The notes under the pieces are model-generated. The model was not told the DNA's origin. It worked only from the letters and a program-made list of their open reading frames with translations, and searched no databases. Below, piece by piece: positions 1 to 7,704 of a stretch of 27,042 nt of DNA (positions within the stretch are counted from its first letter, which is position 1; the number at the start of each line of letters is the position of its first letter). The stretch lies in IMG/VR virus record IMGVR_UViG_3300023184_003201, positions 1-27,042 of that record, one strand, 5' to 3'. The stretch comes from a virus. Both the position numbers and the translations under genes were made by a program.

Positions 1-218
1 TGTTCAGCGTTGTGCTTGAACAGTCCGTCAAACGAATCAGCATCACCGAACCCGCCAGGAACAGCAATCATATCCACGTCATCAAAGAACACGTCTTCTA
101 GTTTGTTTTTTCCAAATATTTTGAATTTGTAATGGTCACCTAGGGCTCGCATAAGTCCATTACCACTTTGTACACTACATTTGGGGTCGTGCAAAAATAG
201 GGCTATGGTGGGTTTCAT
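1..218 (-). CDS. Class I amidotransferase-like protein (BPL_N type), N-terminal part
   Basis: The gene starts at an ATG on the minus strand (218-216) and stays open to the window edge, giving 72 residues. The protein opens with MKPTIALFLHDPKCS and continues with a VPGGFGDADSF stretch. A beta-strand followed by a Gly-rich PGGF turn is typical of class I glutamine amidotransferase folds, and the early Cys-Ser resembles the biotin-protein-ligase N-terminal (BPL_N) branch of that superfamily. The catalytic part would lie outside the window, so activity cannot be judged. It is separated from the next gene upstream by an intrinsic terminator at 268-294, so it probably has its own promoter within 219-267, but I see no clear consensus there. 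The family assignment is tentative. Confidence 0.6.
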   Translation of the reverse strand, partial: MKPTIALFLHDPKCSVQSGNGLMRALGDHYKFKIFGKNKLEDVFFDDVDMIAVPGGFGDADSFDGLFKHNAE

Positions 219-267
219 TCAGTATTTAGTGACCTCAAATTTTTGACAGTTTTATGACTTGACACTC

Positions 268-294
268 AAAAAAATACCCCAAAACTTGGGGTAT
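268..294 (-). terminator. Intrinsic terminator of the radical SAM gene
   Basis: On the minus strand a perfect 7-bp stem (ATACCCC/GGGGTAT, 7-nt loop) is followed by a run of seven T. It lies 80 bp beyond the radical SAM stop codon and upstream of the next minus-strand gene, so it should end transcription between them. Confidence 0.85.
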
Positions 295-373
295 CTGCTG
301 GTTACGAGTTCCAGCGCCACTCTATCGTTGTGGTCGGTTATGTTTATTTAATTGGACTTGTGTTACAATTTTA

Positions 374-1960
374 TTACAAACTAGTGGTCAATATTTTGTT
401 CAGGCGTTGATTTATGCGATGTTTGATCACAACCTTTTGTTGATCCATTATTTCCTCTGTGACACTGCCGTTATGTATGTTGACAATTTGCTCATGGGTC
501 AAACCACCAGAACGAACGTCAGCGTATATGTATTGATTGAACCTTCCAGACCATGGATTAGGAGATTTGTATCGATGCACCGCTTCAAGGGCCATGGTGT
601 TTGTTACTCCCACACTATTGATCCAATTATTGCGATCTAGCCACTTCACACCAAATTTGTCAAAGTCACTGTCAATTCGATTTTTAGAGTCAGGTGGCAA
701 ATTGTTAATAGGAATTAAGTTAATGTCTGGAGGCGTCAGTTGTAGGTACTGCCAGGTTGAACCGTGAATCAAATCTGTTGTCATGGTCCAGTCTATGCTT
801 TCATAAATGCTTTCAATTGGTTCAAATGGCAAACCTGCAATCATGTTGGCTCCGATCAACACCTGATCTCCCCAAACTTGTTTTAGATGTGTAAGCGTTT
901 CTATTATTCGTTTTTTGCCAAGACCTTTGCCAATTCGTTTGCCTGCTTGATCGTTTAGTGTTTCAATTCCAAAACCCCCATATCTGGCACCGCTGGCCAT
1001 GACTATTTCAGCACTTTCGGGGTCGGACCAGAACATGTCAAGTCTCATGAAACTAATCCATTCTGGTTTGAATGGTAGTCGACTCCATACCTCATCATAA
1101 AGAAATCTGACTTTTTCTTTACTGTCGTTGTAAAGATCATCTACCAGCGTATATTTGGTAACTCCAAATTGTTCATAATTTCTTATTAATTCCTCTCGCA
1201 TGGATTTTGCATGCCTGTAACTATCAAATTCGCCTCTTCTAGGATAGTTACAATAGGCACAATTGAAAGCACAGCCTCTGGCTATTTCAATCGGCAGCCA
1301 ATCATTAGGTTCTATGAAGTCTGTGTCAGTCCAATAAATTTGACTGTCTTTGAATTCTGTATTATCGTAGTGGTCGTTATTGACTATGTAAGGAACTTCT
1401 TGCTTGGGATTACTAGATCTAGCCCGAGTAAGTTCTTTTGTGTGGGCTTCAGCATATCCTTTGACCACATGCATATTGGGGTGCGCCAATGGTGCTCTAG
1501 TATCCACCAAATTGACATAGGCTCCTCCAATTACAAAAGGTACAGAGTACTTGGATGCCAACAGATGACTAATTCTTCCTAGTGTTTTTGCATTCCAAAG
1601 AAGCACATCTGTTTTGGCATCATCAACCTTTTTTACCAAGAAATCTATATCTATAATGGTGTCTGGTGATTTAACCCATAGATCATAGTAGTCTTCTCGA
1701 TCCTGTTCTGTAACTCGCATGCCCATGAGAGTAGTACTTAATCCTACCCATAGTAGATTTTTTTTGTTATTTTCAATAATTTGTTTTATGCCAGCAAGAC
1801 TCAAATTCATGCAGTTGGGCACAATCAACACATCCTTGCCATCTTTTCTTAACTCTGATGCTATTTTTGCGGCGCCGGCAAAATGTGTGTAGTGTAGACT
1901 GGTAAGATCTAATGCTCGTGTTCTTGGAGCTCTATCTACAAATATGATAGCATGGGCCAT
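374..1960 (-). CDS. Radical SAM protein with B12-binding-like N-terminal region
   Basis: This 528-residue protein carries the canonical radical SAM iron-sulfur motif CX3CX2C at Cys230, Cys234 and Cys237 (ARGCAFNCAYCNYP), which binds a 4Fe-4S cluster and S-adenosylmethionine. The roughly 220 residues before it have the alternating strand/helix and GGAYVN-type turns of a cobalamin-binding-like Rossmann domain, an arrangement typical of B12-binding radical SAM proteins. I do not see the DxHxxG cobalamin-binding motif, so B12 binding may be lost. A second Gly-rich segment (GFGIETLND, about residue 336) fits the SAM-binding part of the barrel. Substrate is unknown. There is no strong Shine-Dalgarno before the ATG. 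It is flanked by terminators on both sides, so it forms its own transcription unit. Confidence 0.88.
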   Translation of the reverse strand: MAHAIIFVDRAPRTRALDLTSLHYTHFAGAAKIASELRKDGKDVLIVPNCMNLSLAGIKQIIENNKKNLLWVGLSTTLMGMRVTEQDREDYYDLWVKSPDTIIDIDFLVKKVDDAKTDVLLWNAKTLGRISHLLASKYSVPFVIGGAYVNLVDTRAPLAHPNMHVVKGYAEAHTKELTRARSSNPKQEVPYIVNNDHYDNTEFKDSQIYWTDTDFIEPNDWLPIEIARGCAFNCAYCNYPRRGEFDSYRHAKSMREELIRNYEQFGVTKYTLVDDLYNDSKEKVRFLYDEVWSRLPFKPEWISFMRLDMFWSDPESAEIVMASGARYGGFGIETLNDQAGKRIGKGLGKKRIIETLTHLKQVWGDQVLIGANMIAGLPFEPIESIYESIDWTMTTDLIHGSTWQYLQLTPPDINLIPINNLPPDSKNRIDSDFDKFGVKWLDRNNWINSVGVTNTMALEAVHRYKSPNPWSGRFNQYIYADVRSGGLTHEQIVNIHNGSVTEEIMDQQKVVIKHRINQRLNKILTTSL

Positions 1961-2003
1961 AAAGGATTTTACTCGGATTGATGTTTAGTTTTACCAAGTT
2001 GGT

Positions 2004-2027
2004 AAAAACATGACGTTGCTGTCATGT
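2004..2027 (-). terminator. Intrinsic terminator downstream of uvdE and the small membrane gene
   Basis: On the minus strand a 7-bp stem (ACATGAC/GTCATGT, 6-nt loop) runs straight into five T. It sits 20 bp past the stop of the small membrane gene. A second short inverted repeat (ACCA/TGGT with T/A flanks) follows directly. Confidence 0.7.
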
Positions 2028-2046
2028 GTGTTGCTTATAGATTTAT

Positions 2047-2334
2047 TTATGTTAACATTCTTACAAGTCCCACGGAATCGATTGTGACTAGTAAGATGTA
2101 GTTAGCCAGCATACCAAACGATCGACGTGTCCAACTAGCCCAAGCATACATAGCACAACCAGAGATCCATATAGGGTAAAGTACAATGAGAGGGGGATTA
2201 GGTACAGTGGTAGCCATCGTAATACTGCACCCAATGCTAACAGCCCAAGCCAGTACCTCAACGACGAACCTAAGTGGGTTAGTTTTGTAATCACTGCGTA
2301 TCCATTCAACAATGTTGAGAAATATATTGTTCAT
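2047..2334 (-). CDS. Small membrane protein of unknown function
   Basis: The 95-residue product has about three hydrophobic segments (roughly residues 22-40, 47-63 and 74-93) separated by short loops, so it should sit in the inner membrane. The last segment is preceded by a basic stretch (WTRRSF). The general look recalls the PnuC-type nicotinamide riboside transporters, but at 95 residues it is far too short for one and I do not assign it. The gene starts inside the last codons of uvdE (29-bp overlap) and should be co-transcribed and perhaps translationally coupled with it. A terminator follows. Confidence 0.75.
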   Translation of the reverse strand: MNNIFLNIVEWIRSDYKTNPLRFVVEVLAWAVSIGCSITMATTVPNPPLIVLYPIWISGCAMYAWASWTRRSFGMLANYILLVTIDSVGLVRMLT

Positions 2335-3337
2335 AAAGTTGTTCGCTGGCTAGATTCTTGCCTTTGGCTTCGACCTGTATGTCAAACTGGTCACTAAAGC
2401 CCAAGACCCAGTTGTTCACAGCCCGATTCCAACAGAAGTCACTGTGTGCTCGGAGTTTCTGCTTCTTATAACCTCTAGCAAGAAGTTCAGCAAGGTCTGG
2501 TCGAACGCTTCGATCATGGTCAACCAAAACGTCCTCGCGACTAGTACTAAAATGCATTGCAGGACGAACACCGCGCCAAGAGTCAATAACCCTACTTGTA
2601 CGAACGTCCTGCGGTTCGATGTATTCGCCGGTGTTGATCCAGTGGTGGTGTACATCCAACACAAGAGCCACATGCTGAGCCACAGCCAAAGTAGTGTCCA
2701 ATCCATTTGTCATCTCGTCATTTTCGATGGTTATCAAGTTCCTGGCCTCTGGAGTGAGACGACCCAAGGTCTTCAGGAATTTAGCGGGACCACCTTTACC
2801 CGATAAATGCACATTGATCTTAAAACCGTGATCGTGCCACTCATGACCATATCCCATCCAACGAGCCATGTCTGCATGATATTCAAATTCTAATATGCTA
2901 CGTTCTACAATTTCGTCTGATTCGCTGGCTAGCACACAGAACTGTCCAGGATGGAAACTGAGTCGCACACCTAGTCGTCTTGCAGTTTCGCCTATGGGTG
3001 CAAAGATATTTGCACAGTGGTCTTGTATCTCCGGACGTTGCCACCAGTCAATCCAATCTTTCTCAGTGTAGCCTTGTAGCATTTCACTACCCAGTCGCAC
3101 CATGCGTCTGCCTTCGGGTAGTGTGGCCACACGTTCAACCATGAGAGTGGCCGCACGAGCATTATGATTCATAATATCCCATTGGCGTTGTTCGGCCTCA
3201 CTTTTGTGCTCGCGAAGCCAGCGCATGGTGGTTGATCTGCCGTTTAGGTCACGGTCCTTTGCATTGACTTTCATGCCGCCAGTTTCACTGGGGTCATTAA
3301 GCCATTTGCAACAAAAGCCAATTTGTGGTATAGTCAT
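2306..3337 (-). CDS. uvdE: UV damage endonuclease UvdE
   Basis: UvdE nicks DNA 5' of UV photoproducts and other lesions and starts alternative excision repair. The protein shows the TIM-barrel metal-site motifs of the family: HPGQF (near residue 130), IENDE (near 205), DVHHHW (near 230), HSDFCW (near 298) and EAKGKNLA (near 324). With the start chosen here it has 343 residues, close to family size. An in-frame ATG lies six codons upstream (3355), but it falls inside the core promoter: the -10 box occupies 3344-3349, so transcription would begin at about 3337 and only the MTIPQIG start would be on the mRNA. The gene is probably a phage repair function for sunlit water. Confidence 0.92.
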   Translation of the reverse strand: MTIPQIGFCCKWLNDPSETGGMKVNAKDRDLNGRSTTMRWLREHKSEAEQRQWDIMNHNARAATLMVERVATLPEGRRMVRLGSEMLQGYTEKDWIDWWQRPEIQDHCANIFAPIGETARRLGVRLSFHPGQFCVLASESDEIVERSILEFEYHADMARWMGYGHEWHDHGFKINVHLSGKGGPAKFLKTLGRLTPEARNLITIENDEMTNGLDTTLAVAQHVALVLDVHHHWINTGEYIEPQDVRTSRVIDSWRGVRPAMHFSTSREDVLVDHDRSVRPDLAELLARGYKKQKLRAHSDFCWNRAVNNWVLGFSDQFDIQVEAKGKNLASEQLYEQYISQHC

Positions 3338-3355
3338 GCTGTAATTATACAGCAT
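3336..3355. promoter_or_regulatory. Palindrome over the uvdE -10 box (possible operator)
   Basis: Arms ATGCTGTA and TACAGCAT (8 bp each) are separated by four bases and cover the -10 box and the transcription start. The core is CTGT-N6-ACAG, similar to an SOS box but two bases shorter than the CTGT-N8-ACAG of gamma- and beta-proteobacterial LexA. A repressor binding here would block RNA polymerase. Confidence 0.5.
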
Positions 3356-3372
3356 TTACAAATACCTGTCAA
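3344..3372 (-). promoter_or_regulatory. Consensus sigma70 promoter of uvdE
   Basis: Minus strand: TTGACA (3372-3367), 17-bp spacer, TATAAT (3349-3344), a perfect match to the sigma70 consensus. The TGA stop of the amidinotransferase gene is embedded in the -35 hexamer. Six bases after the -10 box comes the ATG, so the mRNA is predicted to be leaderless. Confidence 0.88.
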
Positions 3373-4286
3373 CCGCGTTCCAAATCCAAAGTCACGCAAT
3401 GAAAGCCACCCCCCAGTGTACGTGAATGGCGTAATTCCAAAGGAATCACTGTGAATTTATAGGATTCAAGTGTTTGTATCAATTCAGTTTGGTTTCGGTC
3501 GCATATGACAGTATGTGGATCCACCACCAACATGTTCATTGCTATCCATTTTGATGCATATGGATACTCATAGAATCCTTGTGCTACCACTTCGTTTACC
3601 CAAATCTTGTGCCAGCCGTCAAACACTCGGGGTACTGTATCAAAACTAACCCGGCTAGCATTGAGCATAACCACGCCTTCGCGCAAGGGCACAATGGTTG
3701 AATCGATATGCACACCACTGTAAAAATTACACAGTTCAATTTCAACGTCAGGAAACGCATCACACAACCATTCATAGGCTTTGCGATTACCCGAATCTGA
3801 TTCCAAGAACAACATCCGGTCGCCTAGTCTGCATACGTTGGCCGCATCCAACACCATGCCTTCGTTTCGCGGCATGAACAAATAATGGTCTGCTTCATCC
3901 ACAATGTCATGATAGCATTGCAACTCCATATCTCTGCAGGGATACATCATGGCAGGATTGATGATAGTTGAGCCGTGTACAAGAAGTCTGTCGCGTGGGC
4001 AATAATTGTACATGCCATCGTGGACCTGGAAGTTGAGTGGATCTGGACGCACAACTTCCACGCCCAGGCTCATCAGGGTCGTTGCTAAACCATCCAAATC
4101 TTCGTTGGCTTCATTGATTATCCACGGTGGAACTGGTCCACGTGGAACAGGTGTTTCTCGCCAGGTTGTTTTTTCACTCTCTTTGGAAAATACAGGATCG
4201 TTGACAGGCCAGTTGGCATCAGTGGCTGAACCTACTACTATGCGTTTTAGTGGACTCCACTCATCGTAACTGCTAATCATACCCAT
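3369..4286 (-). CDS. Amidinotransferase (glycine amidinotransferase-like)
   Basis: This 305-residue protein belongs to the guanidino-group modifying superfamily, whose amidinotransferases move an amidino group from arginine to an amine. The catalytic triad can be placed: Asp147 (VLDAANV), His193 (GVHIDS) and Cys297 in GGGFHCVTLD near the C-terminus. The N-terminal SYDEWSPLKRIVVG is also characteristic. It is somewhat shorter than vertebrate AGAT. Its start overlaps the end of the 2OG oxygenase gene by 10 bp, and both follow the nucleotide-sugar dehydrogenase, suggesting one pathway. The acceptor amine is unknown; inosamine, glycine or a sugar amine are all possible. Confidence 0.85.
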   Translation of the reverse strand: MGMISSYDEWSPLKRIVVGSATDANWPVNDPVFSKESEKTTWRETPVPRGPVPPWIINEANEDLDGLATTLMSLGVEVVRPDPLNFQVHDGMYNYCPRDRLLVHGSTIINPAMMYPCRDMELQCYHDIVDEADHYLFMPRNEGMVLDAANVCRLGDRMLFLESDSGNRKAYEWLCDAFPDVEIELCNFYSGVHIDSTIVPLREGVVMLNASRVSFDTVPRVFDGWHKIWVNEVVAQGFYEYPYASKWIAMNMLVVDPHTVICDRNQTELIQTLESYKFTVIPLELRHSRTLGGGFHCVTLDLERG

Positions 4287-4795
4287 CCTGTAATTTGTAA
4301 TGTATACCTTGGTTCCAGCCCAAGGTTGGCAGCCAAGTGTGGTGTATCATATGCCCATTCAACCACATCACCGGCTCGCCAGTTGACCTTGGCCGCACCG
4401 TTGCCTTCAAAATAGTGGCCGGATTTCCAATTTTCTAAAAACACAATGGCTCGGCGTATGCGATGCTCTTGCCCTTGTAATTTAAACAATTCAATGTAGC
4501 GCAGATACAAATCACCATGTGTGGGCAACACTGTACCGGTTGGCATTCTATAATAACTAGTGCCAATGTCTTTCCAACCTAGATCAGTGTAGATGTTGAC
4601 AAACTGATTGTTCCAAGCCGGTTGATGACTACGCATGTCGCACATGTCCCCAGTGAATCGATTGGCATACCCTTGAGAGGTCCAACGCTCAAGACTTTCT
4701 ACATCATTGAACTGTTCGTTTATGTAAAGTAATTGTTTAAATTCATCATCCCAAAATTTAGGAATGTGATATTTGACTATTTCGTGTGTTGCCAT
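4277..4795 (-). CDS. 2OG-Fe(II) oxygenase / aspartyl-hydroxylase-like protein
   Basis: The 172-residue protein has the facial-triad signature of 2-oxoglutarate, iron(II)-dependent oxygenases: HGD (His93, Asp95), a distal His153 (DTPHLAANLG), and Arg163 (EPRYTLQITG), which would bind the 2OG carboxylate. Spacing fits the compact aspartyl/asparaginyl-hydroxylase type often seen in aquatic phages. The start overlaps the dehydrogenase gene by 38 bp and the end overlaps the amidinotransferase by 10 bp, so the three are translated from one mRNA. The substrate cannot be read from the sequence; a small molecule or sugar made with its neighbours, or a host protein, are both possible. Confidence 0.82.
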   Translation of the reverse strand: MATHEIVKYHIPKFWDDEFKQLLYINEQFNDVESLERWTSQGYANRFTGDMCDMRSHQPAWNNQFVNIYTDLGWKDIGTSYYRMPTGTVLPTHGDLYLRYIELFKLQGQEHRIRRAIVFLENWKSGHYFEGNGAAKVNWRAGDVVEWAYDTPHLAANLGLEPRYTLQITGWV

Positions 4796-6011
4796 ATGGT
4801 ATTACAGTTAAGTTTTCAATTGAAGGGAGTTTTCGCCAGGGATCAACAATGATGCTATTGCGTGGGATCGCACAGTATGGCATGGTGTCAGTTTGATCAT
4901 CAATATAATTGTAGGTAATTTTACGATTGTGTGCCCACAATATAACTGCAGGTCCTGCTAGTTCAGTAATGACTTCTGCAAGATCATCAGCAAGAGGATC
5001 AAGATATTTAACATCAAATCCTGCCTGTTTGACATAGTGACCAACCAAAGTAGAATAAGACCCAATGCAATAGGCCACATCGGGTTTGTAGGCTTTGCCA
5101 TGTATCACAATGCTCATGCCATGTTGTTGGGCTTGTTCAACTAGGAACATGGCAAGATTACGTGCTTGTATTTCACGAGCATGCATCACTGTGTCAAACA
5201 AGTCATAGCCAATATTGTATTCTTCGGCCAACCAACGTAGTGCAATGTTGTCACGTGGATGACATGCACCTGCGTCACCCATGCCTGCGGTCATGTACTT
5301 TGGTCCCATGATACGCAAGGTTGAGCGTGCCAATGCGTTGGTTACCACATCCACATTGATATTGCCAATGCGCATGGCAAAGTCTTGAATCATGTTCACA
5401 AGGCCAATCTTGGCCGAGATAAATGTGTTGTAGAATATCTTGATGGCCTCACACTCGTCCCAGGTGCCAATTTCATAGCGTGGATCGTTTTGCATCACTG
5501 TATTATACAACTCACGTAGTTCGCCAGCCAAGGCATTGGGATTGCCATCTTCTGTGCCAATCATGATCATTTCAGGGTTTACCATGTCCCACTTTACGCT
5601 ACCCATGGCAATTAGATAAGGATTGTATAAAAATTGGTGCTGTCTGGCTAACCTAGGAACAAATTCTCTACGTGTTGTGCCCGGCAATACTGTAGAGATT
5701 AACACAACTTTTTTAGATTCACGGGCATGGAGGTTAATTTTATCGATAGCATCAATCACAGCATCATAACCAAAATCTCGGGGCTCCAAGTGTGAACTGG
5801 GTACTGCGCCGTCATAGCCTTCGGCATGCGGTGTTGGTACGGCAATAAAGATCCATTCGCTTTGGTTAACCAAATCATCAATATCGCAAACTTTTACTGA
5901 GTCGCTTGAACGTGGGTAAATATCGTAACCTCTGACTTCATGCTTTTCTGCCATGACTTCAGCACAATCGAGACCCAATTTGCCGATCCCAATAAATCCA
6001 ATTTTTTTCAT
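4758..6011 (-). CDS. Nucleotide-sugar (UDP-glucose/GDP-mannose) dehydrogenase family protein
   Basis: The 417-residue protein starts with an NAD-binding Rossmann motif (IGFIGIGKLG). The central domain has FYNTFISAKIGLVNMI with Lys201 and the catalytic-cysteine loop in the variant form MGDAGACHPRDN (Cys250; usual form GxGGSCFPKD). A C-terminal domain with HGKAYKPD corresponds to the family's UDP-binding domain. These enzymes oxidise a nucleotide sugar to a uronic acid in two NAD-dependent steps. It heads the cluster with the 2OG oxygenase and the amidinotransferase. Its ATG directly abuts the ATG of the divergent plus-strand gene (CATATG). A Shine-Dalgarno (AAAGG) lies inside the first codons of that gene. 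Confidence 0.85.
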   Translation of the reverse strand: MKKIGFIGIGKLGLDCAEVMAEKHEVRGYDIYPRSSDSVKVCDIDDLVNQSEWIFIAVPTPHAEGYDGAVPSSHLEPRDFGYDAVIDAIDKINLHARESKKVVLISTVLPGTTRREFVPRLARQHQFLYNPYLIAMGSVKWDMVNPEMIMIGTEDGNPNALAGELRELYNTVMQNDPRYEIGTWDECEAIKIFYNTFISAKIGLVNMIQDFAMRIGNINVDVVTNALARSTLRIMGPKYMTAGMGDAGACHPRDNIALRWLAEEYNIGYDLFDTVMHAREIQARNLAMFLVEQAQQHGMSIVIHGKAYKPDVAYCIGSYSTLVGHYVKQAGFDVKYLDPLADDLAEVITELAGPAVILWAHNRKITYNYIDDQTDTMPYCAIPRNSIIVDPWRKLPSIENLTVIPYGNTRNSQISHS

Positions 6012-7328
6012 ATGAGTGTACCTTTAGATAGATTATACAATTTTCTGTATGATATTGCAAATCGCGATGACTTATTAATTTATCAGTTTTATCCGCATGG
6101 CTCAAGAAAATTAGAGGATCTAAATGACCTGTTTACTATTAGAGGTAGTCGTTCTTGGGGTGAATTAATGATTAGACCTTGCATGATAATGCACGATCAA
6201 GAACCCTTGATGTATCATTTATATACCAAAAAAGATTTTAAAAAGTACCTAGAACACAATAGGCACAAATTATATCCCAAAGCATTAATTGATATTGTTT
6301 CCGATTTACATTTAAGAGCCTGCGTACACTCAGCAACTAATGCATACGACCAGACTCTATTGTGCCACTCAGAAAAAAACAGTCAAGATCTTGAACTATA
6401 CCGACAACACGAATTCATTGGGGTATATTATTGGAGTCATGCGTTGATTGCTCGAGATTGGTACAGGTATGCTGAGTTTGATCCCAAACTAGTGGTAAAT
6501 TTTAAAAATATCACTCACGACTTTTTAATCTACAATCGTGCCTGGAGCGGCACTAGGGAATATCGGTTGACTCTGGTAGAAATGTTGGCCAACAATGATT
6601 TAATATCTTATTGTCGCACAACATTCTCTGCAGTTGATAATCAGTTGCACTACACTCAACATCAATTTGCCAATCCTGATCTTGCTATCTCTCGCAATGA
6701 TTTACATGAACGGTACCCAGCCAATACTCATGACGCTAGTGCTAGTGCTGATTACAACAGCGAAGACTATGCCACTATAGGGATTGAAATTGTGCTTGAA
6801 ACATTATTTGACGACCGGCGGCACCACCTTACTGAAAAAACCTTGCGCACGATTGCATGCGGGCGACCTTTTATGTTAGCATCAACCCCAGGAAGTTTGC
6901 AATACTTAAAGCAATATGGATTTGAAACGTTTGATGGTTTAATAGATGAAACATATGACACTATAACAGATTCCCGACAACGACTTGACGCAATTGTTCA
7001 AGAAATCAAAAGAATTAGTCTTTTGGATTGTGATCAAAAAAGATTGTTATGGATCAAACTGTATGCTATCGCTAAACGCAACAAACGATTGTTCTTTTCA
7101 ACCAAGTGGCATGATTTCATTGTAGAGGAATTCAAAGATAATTTTAATTCAGCAATAAATCAAATGACTGCCACAGGAAAACATCAAAACAAATTGGACA
7201 AAATAGCATCAAATAATGATCCAGAAATGATACGCTGGAGAAACTACGTTCGTCCTGGAATGCCAACCCTTGAAGATCGTAAAAAAGTCACCAATTGGAT
7301 CCAAGAATTTAATTCAAAGAGAAATTAG
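6012..7328 (+). CDS. Glycosyltransferase-like phage protein
   Basis: The 438-residue protein is one of the few plus-strand genes. Its C-terminal third contains IEIVLETLFDDRRH, then LTEKTLRTIACGRPFML and STPGSLQYLKQYGFETF. The pattern of an acidic loop, EKT, GRPF and a Gly-x-leucine-rich helix resembles the nucleotide-sugar-binding end of GT-B glycosyltransferases and of phage proteins often annotated so. I cannot name a substrate. The first ATG of the open frame lies at 5940, but that part is antisense to the dehydrogenase start; the ATG at 6012 is preferred because it abuts the dehydrogenase start codon. No Shine-Dalgarno is visible before it. Base composition is more AT-rich than its neighbours, which could indicate separate acquisition. 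Confidence 0.65.
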   Translation: MSVPLDRLYNFLYDIANRDDLLIYQFYPHGSRKLEDLNDLFTIRGSRSWGELMIRPCMIMHDQEPLMYHLYTKKDFKKYLEHNRHKLYPKALIDIVSDLHLRACVHSATNAYDQTLLCHSEKNSQDLELYRQHEFIGVYYWSHALIARDWYRYAEFDPKLVVNFKNITHDFLIYNRAWSGTREYRLTLVEMLANNDLISYCRTTFSAVDNQLHYTQHQFANPDLAISRNDLHERYPANTHDASASADYNSEDYATIGIEIVLETLFDDRRHHLTEKTLRTIACGRPFMLASTPGSLQYLKQYGFETFDGLIDETYDTITDSRQRLDAIVQEIKRISLLDCDQKRLLWIKLYAIAKRNKRLFFSTKWHDFIVEEFKDNFNSAINQMTATGKHQNKLDKIASNNDPEMIRWRNYVRPGMPTLEDRKKVTNWIQEFNSKRN

Positions 7329-7680
7329 TATCCTTTACTATAATCGCTGTCCAGTCAGACGGCACACCAGTTTCTTTGTGTTGGCTGACACGAGTCAATA
7401 AGTCTGCGTAGAATGTATCAAGTTCACCGCTCCATTTCCCCATCAATCCCGCAATTGCCTGTTCGCAATAGTTCCAATGTTGATTGCGATAAGCATCAAT
7501 CAAATCTGCATGAATCTTTTTGTACGACTTCATGGTGGCGAATTCGTCCAATGCTAATTTTTCAACAACACAGTACGCGGTGACTGTTTTGTCACTATCA
7601 ACTGTGCGAAAAGTATCTAGTTCTAGTACGGTGTACTGATCTGGTATGCTGTTAACTGAGTCGCCAAATATAATGTTCAT
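7309..7680 (-). CDS. Hypothetical protein
   Basis: The 123-residue protein begins MNIIFGDSVNSIPDQYTVL, followed by an alpha-helical, mildly acidic body with no signal peptide, membrane segment or motif I recognise. A good Shine-Dalgarno (AAAAGGAA) precedes the ATG. Its 3' end overlaps the convergent glycosyltransferase-like gene by 20 bp and it diverges from the metallophosphoesterase gene across 24 bp. I do not assign a function. Confidence 0.75.
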   Translation of the reverse strand: MNIIFGDSVNSIPDQYTVLELDTFRTVDSDKTVTAYCVVEKLALDEFATMKSYKKIHADLIDAYRNQHWNYCEQAIAGLMGKWSGELDTFYADLLTRVSQHKETGVPSDWTAIIVKDTNFSLN

Positions 7681-7704
7681 TGTGTTTCCTTTTAAATATG
7701 TATC

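Noticed and set aside
219-240. T4-type late promoter (TATAAATA-like) before the first gene (CTAAATAC) and before the ligase (TTAAATA).
   Set aside because: Only partial matches in AT-rich spacers; no consistent exact TATAAATA could be found before the virion genes.
268-325. tRNA-like folding upstream of the terminator (GCTGG/CCAGC stem and the terminator stem resembling an anticodon arm and T-arm).
   Set aside because: The loop of the would-be T-arm is not TTCGAAT-like, the anticodon loop has the wrong size and no acceptor stem can be formed.
3338-3355. Upstream ATG of uvdE adding six residues.
   Set aside because: It lies within the promoter core, upstream of the predicted transcription start.
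3336-3355. Calling the uvdE palindrome a true LexA box.
   Set aside because: The CTGT and ACAG halves are separated by six bases, not eight, so it does not match the gamma/beta-proteobacterial LexA consensus.
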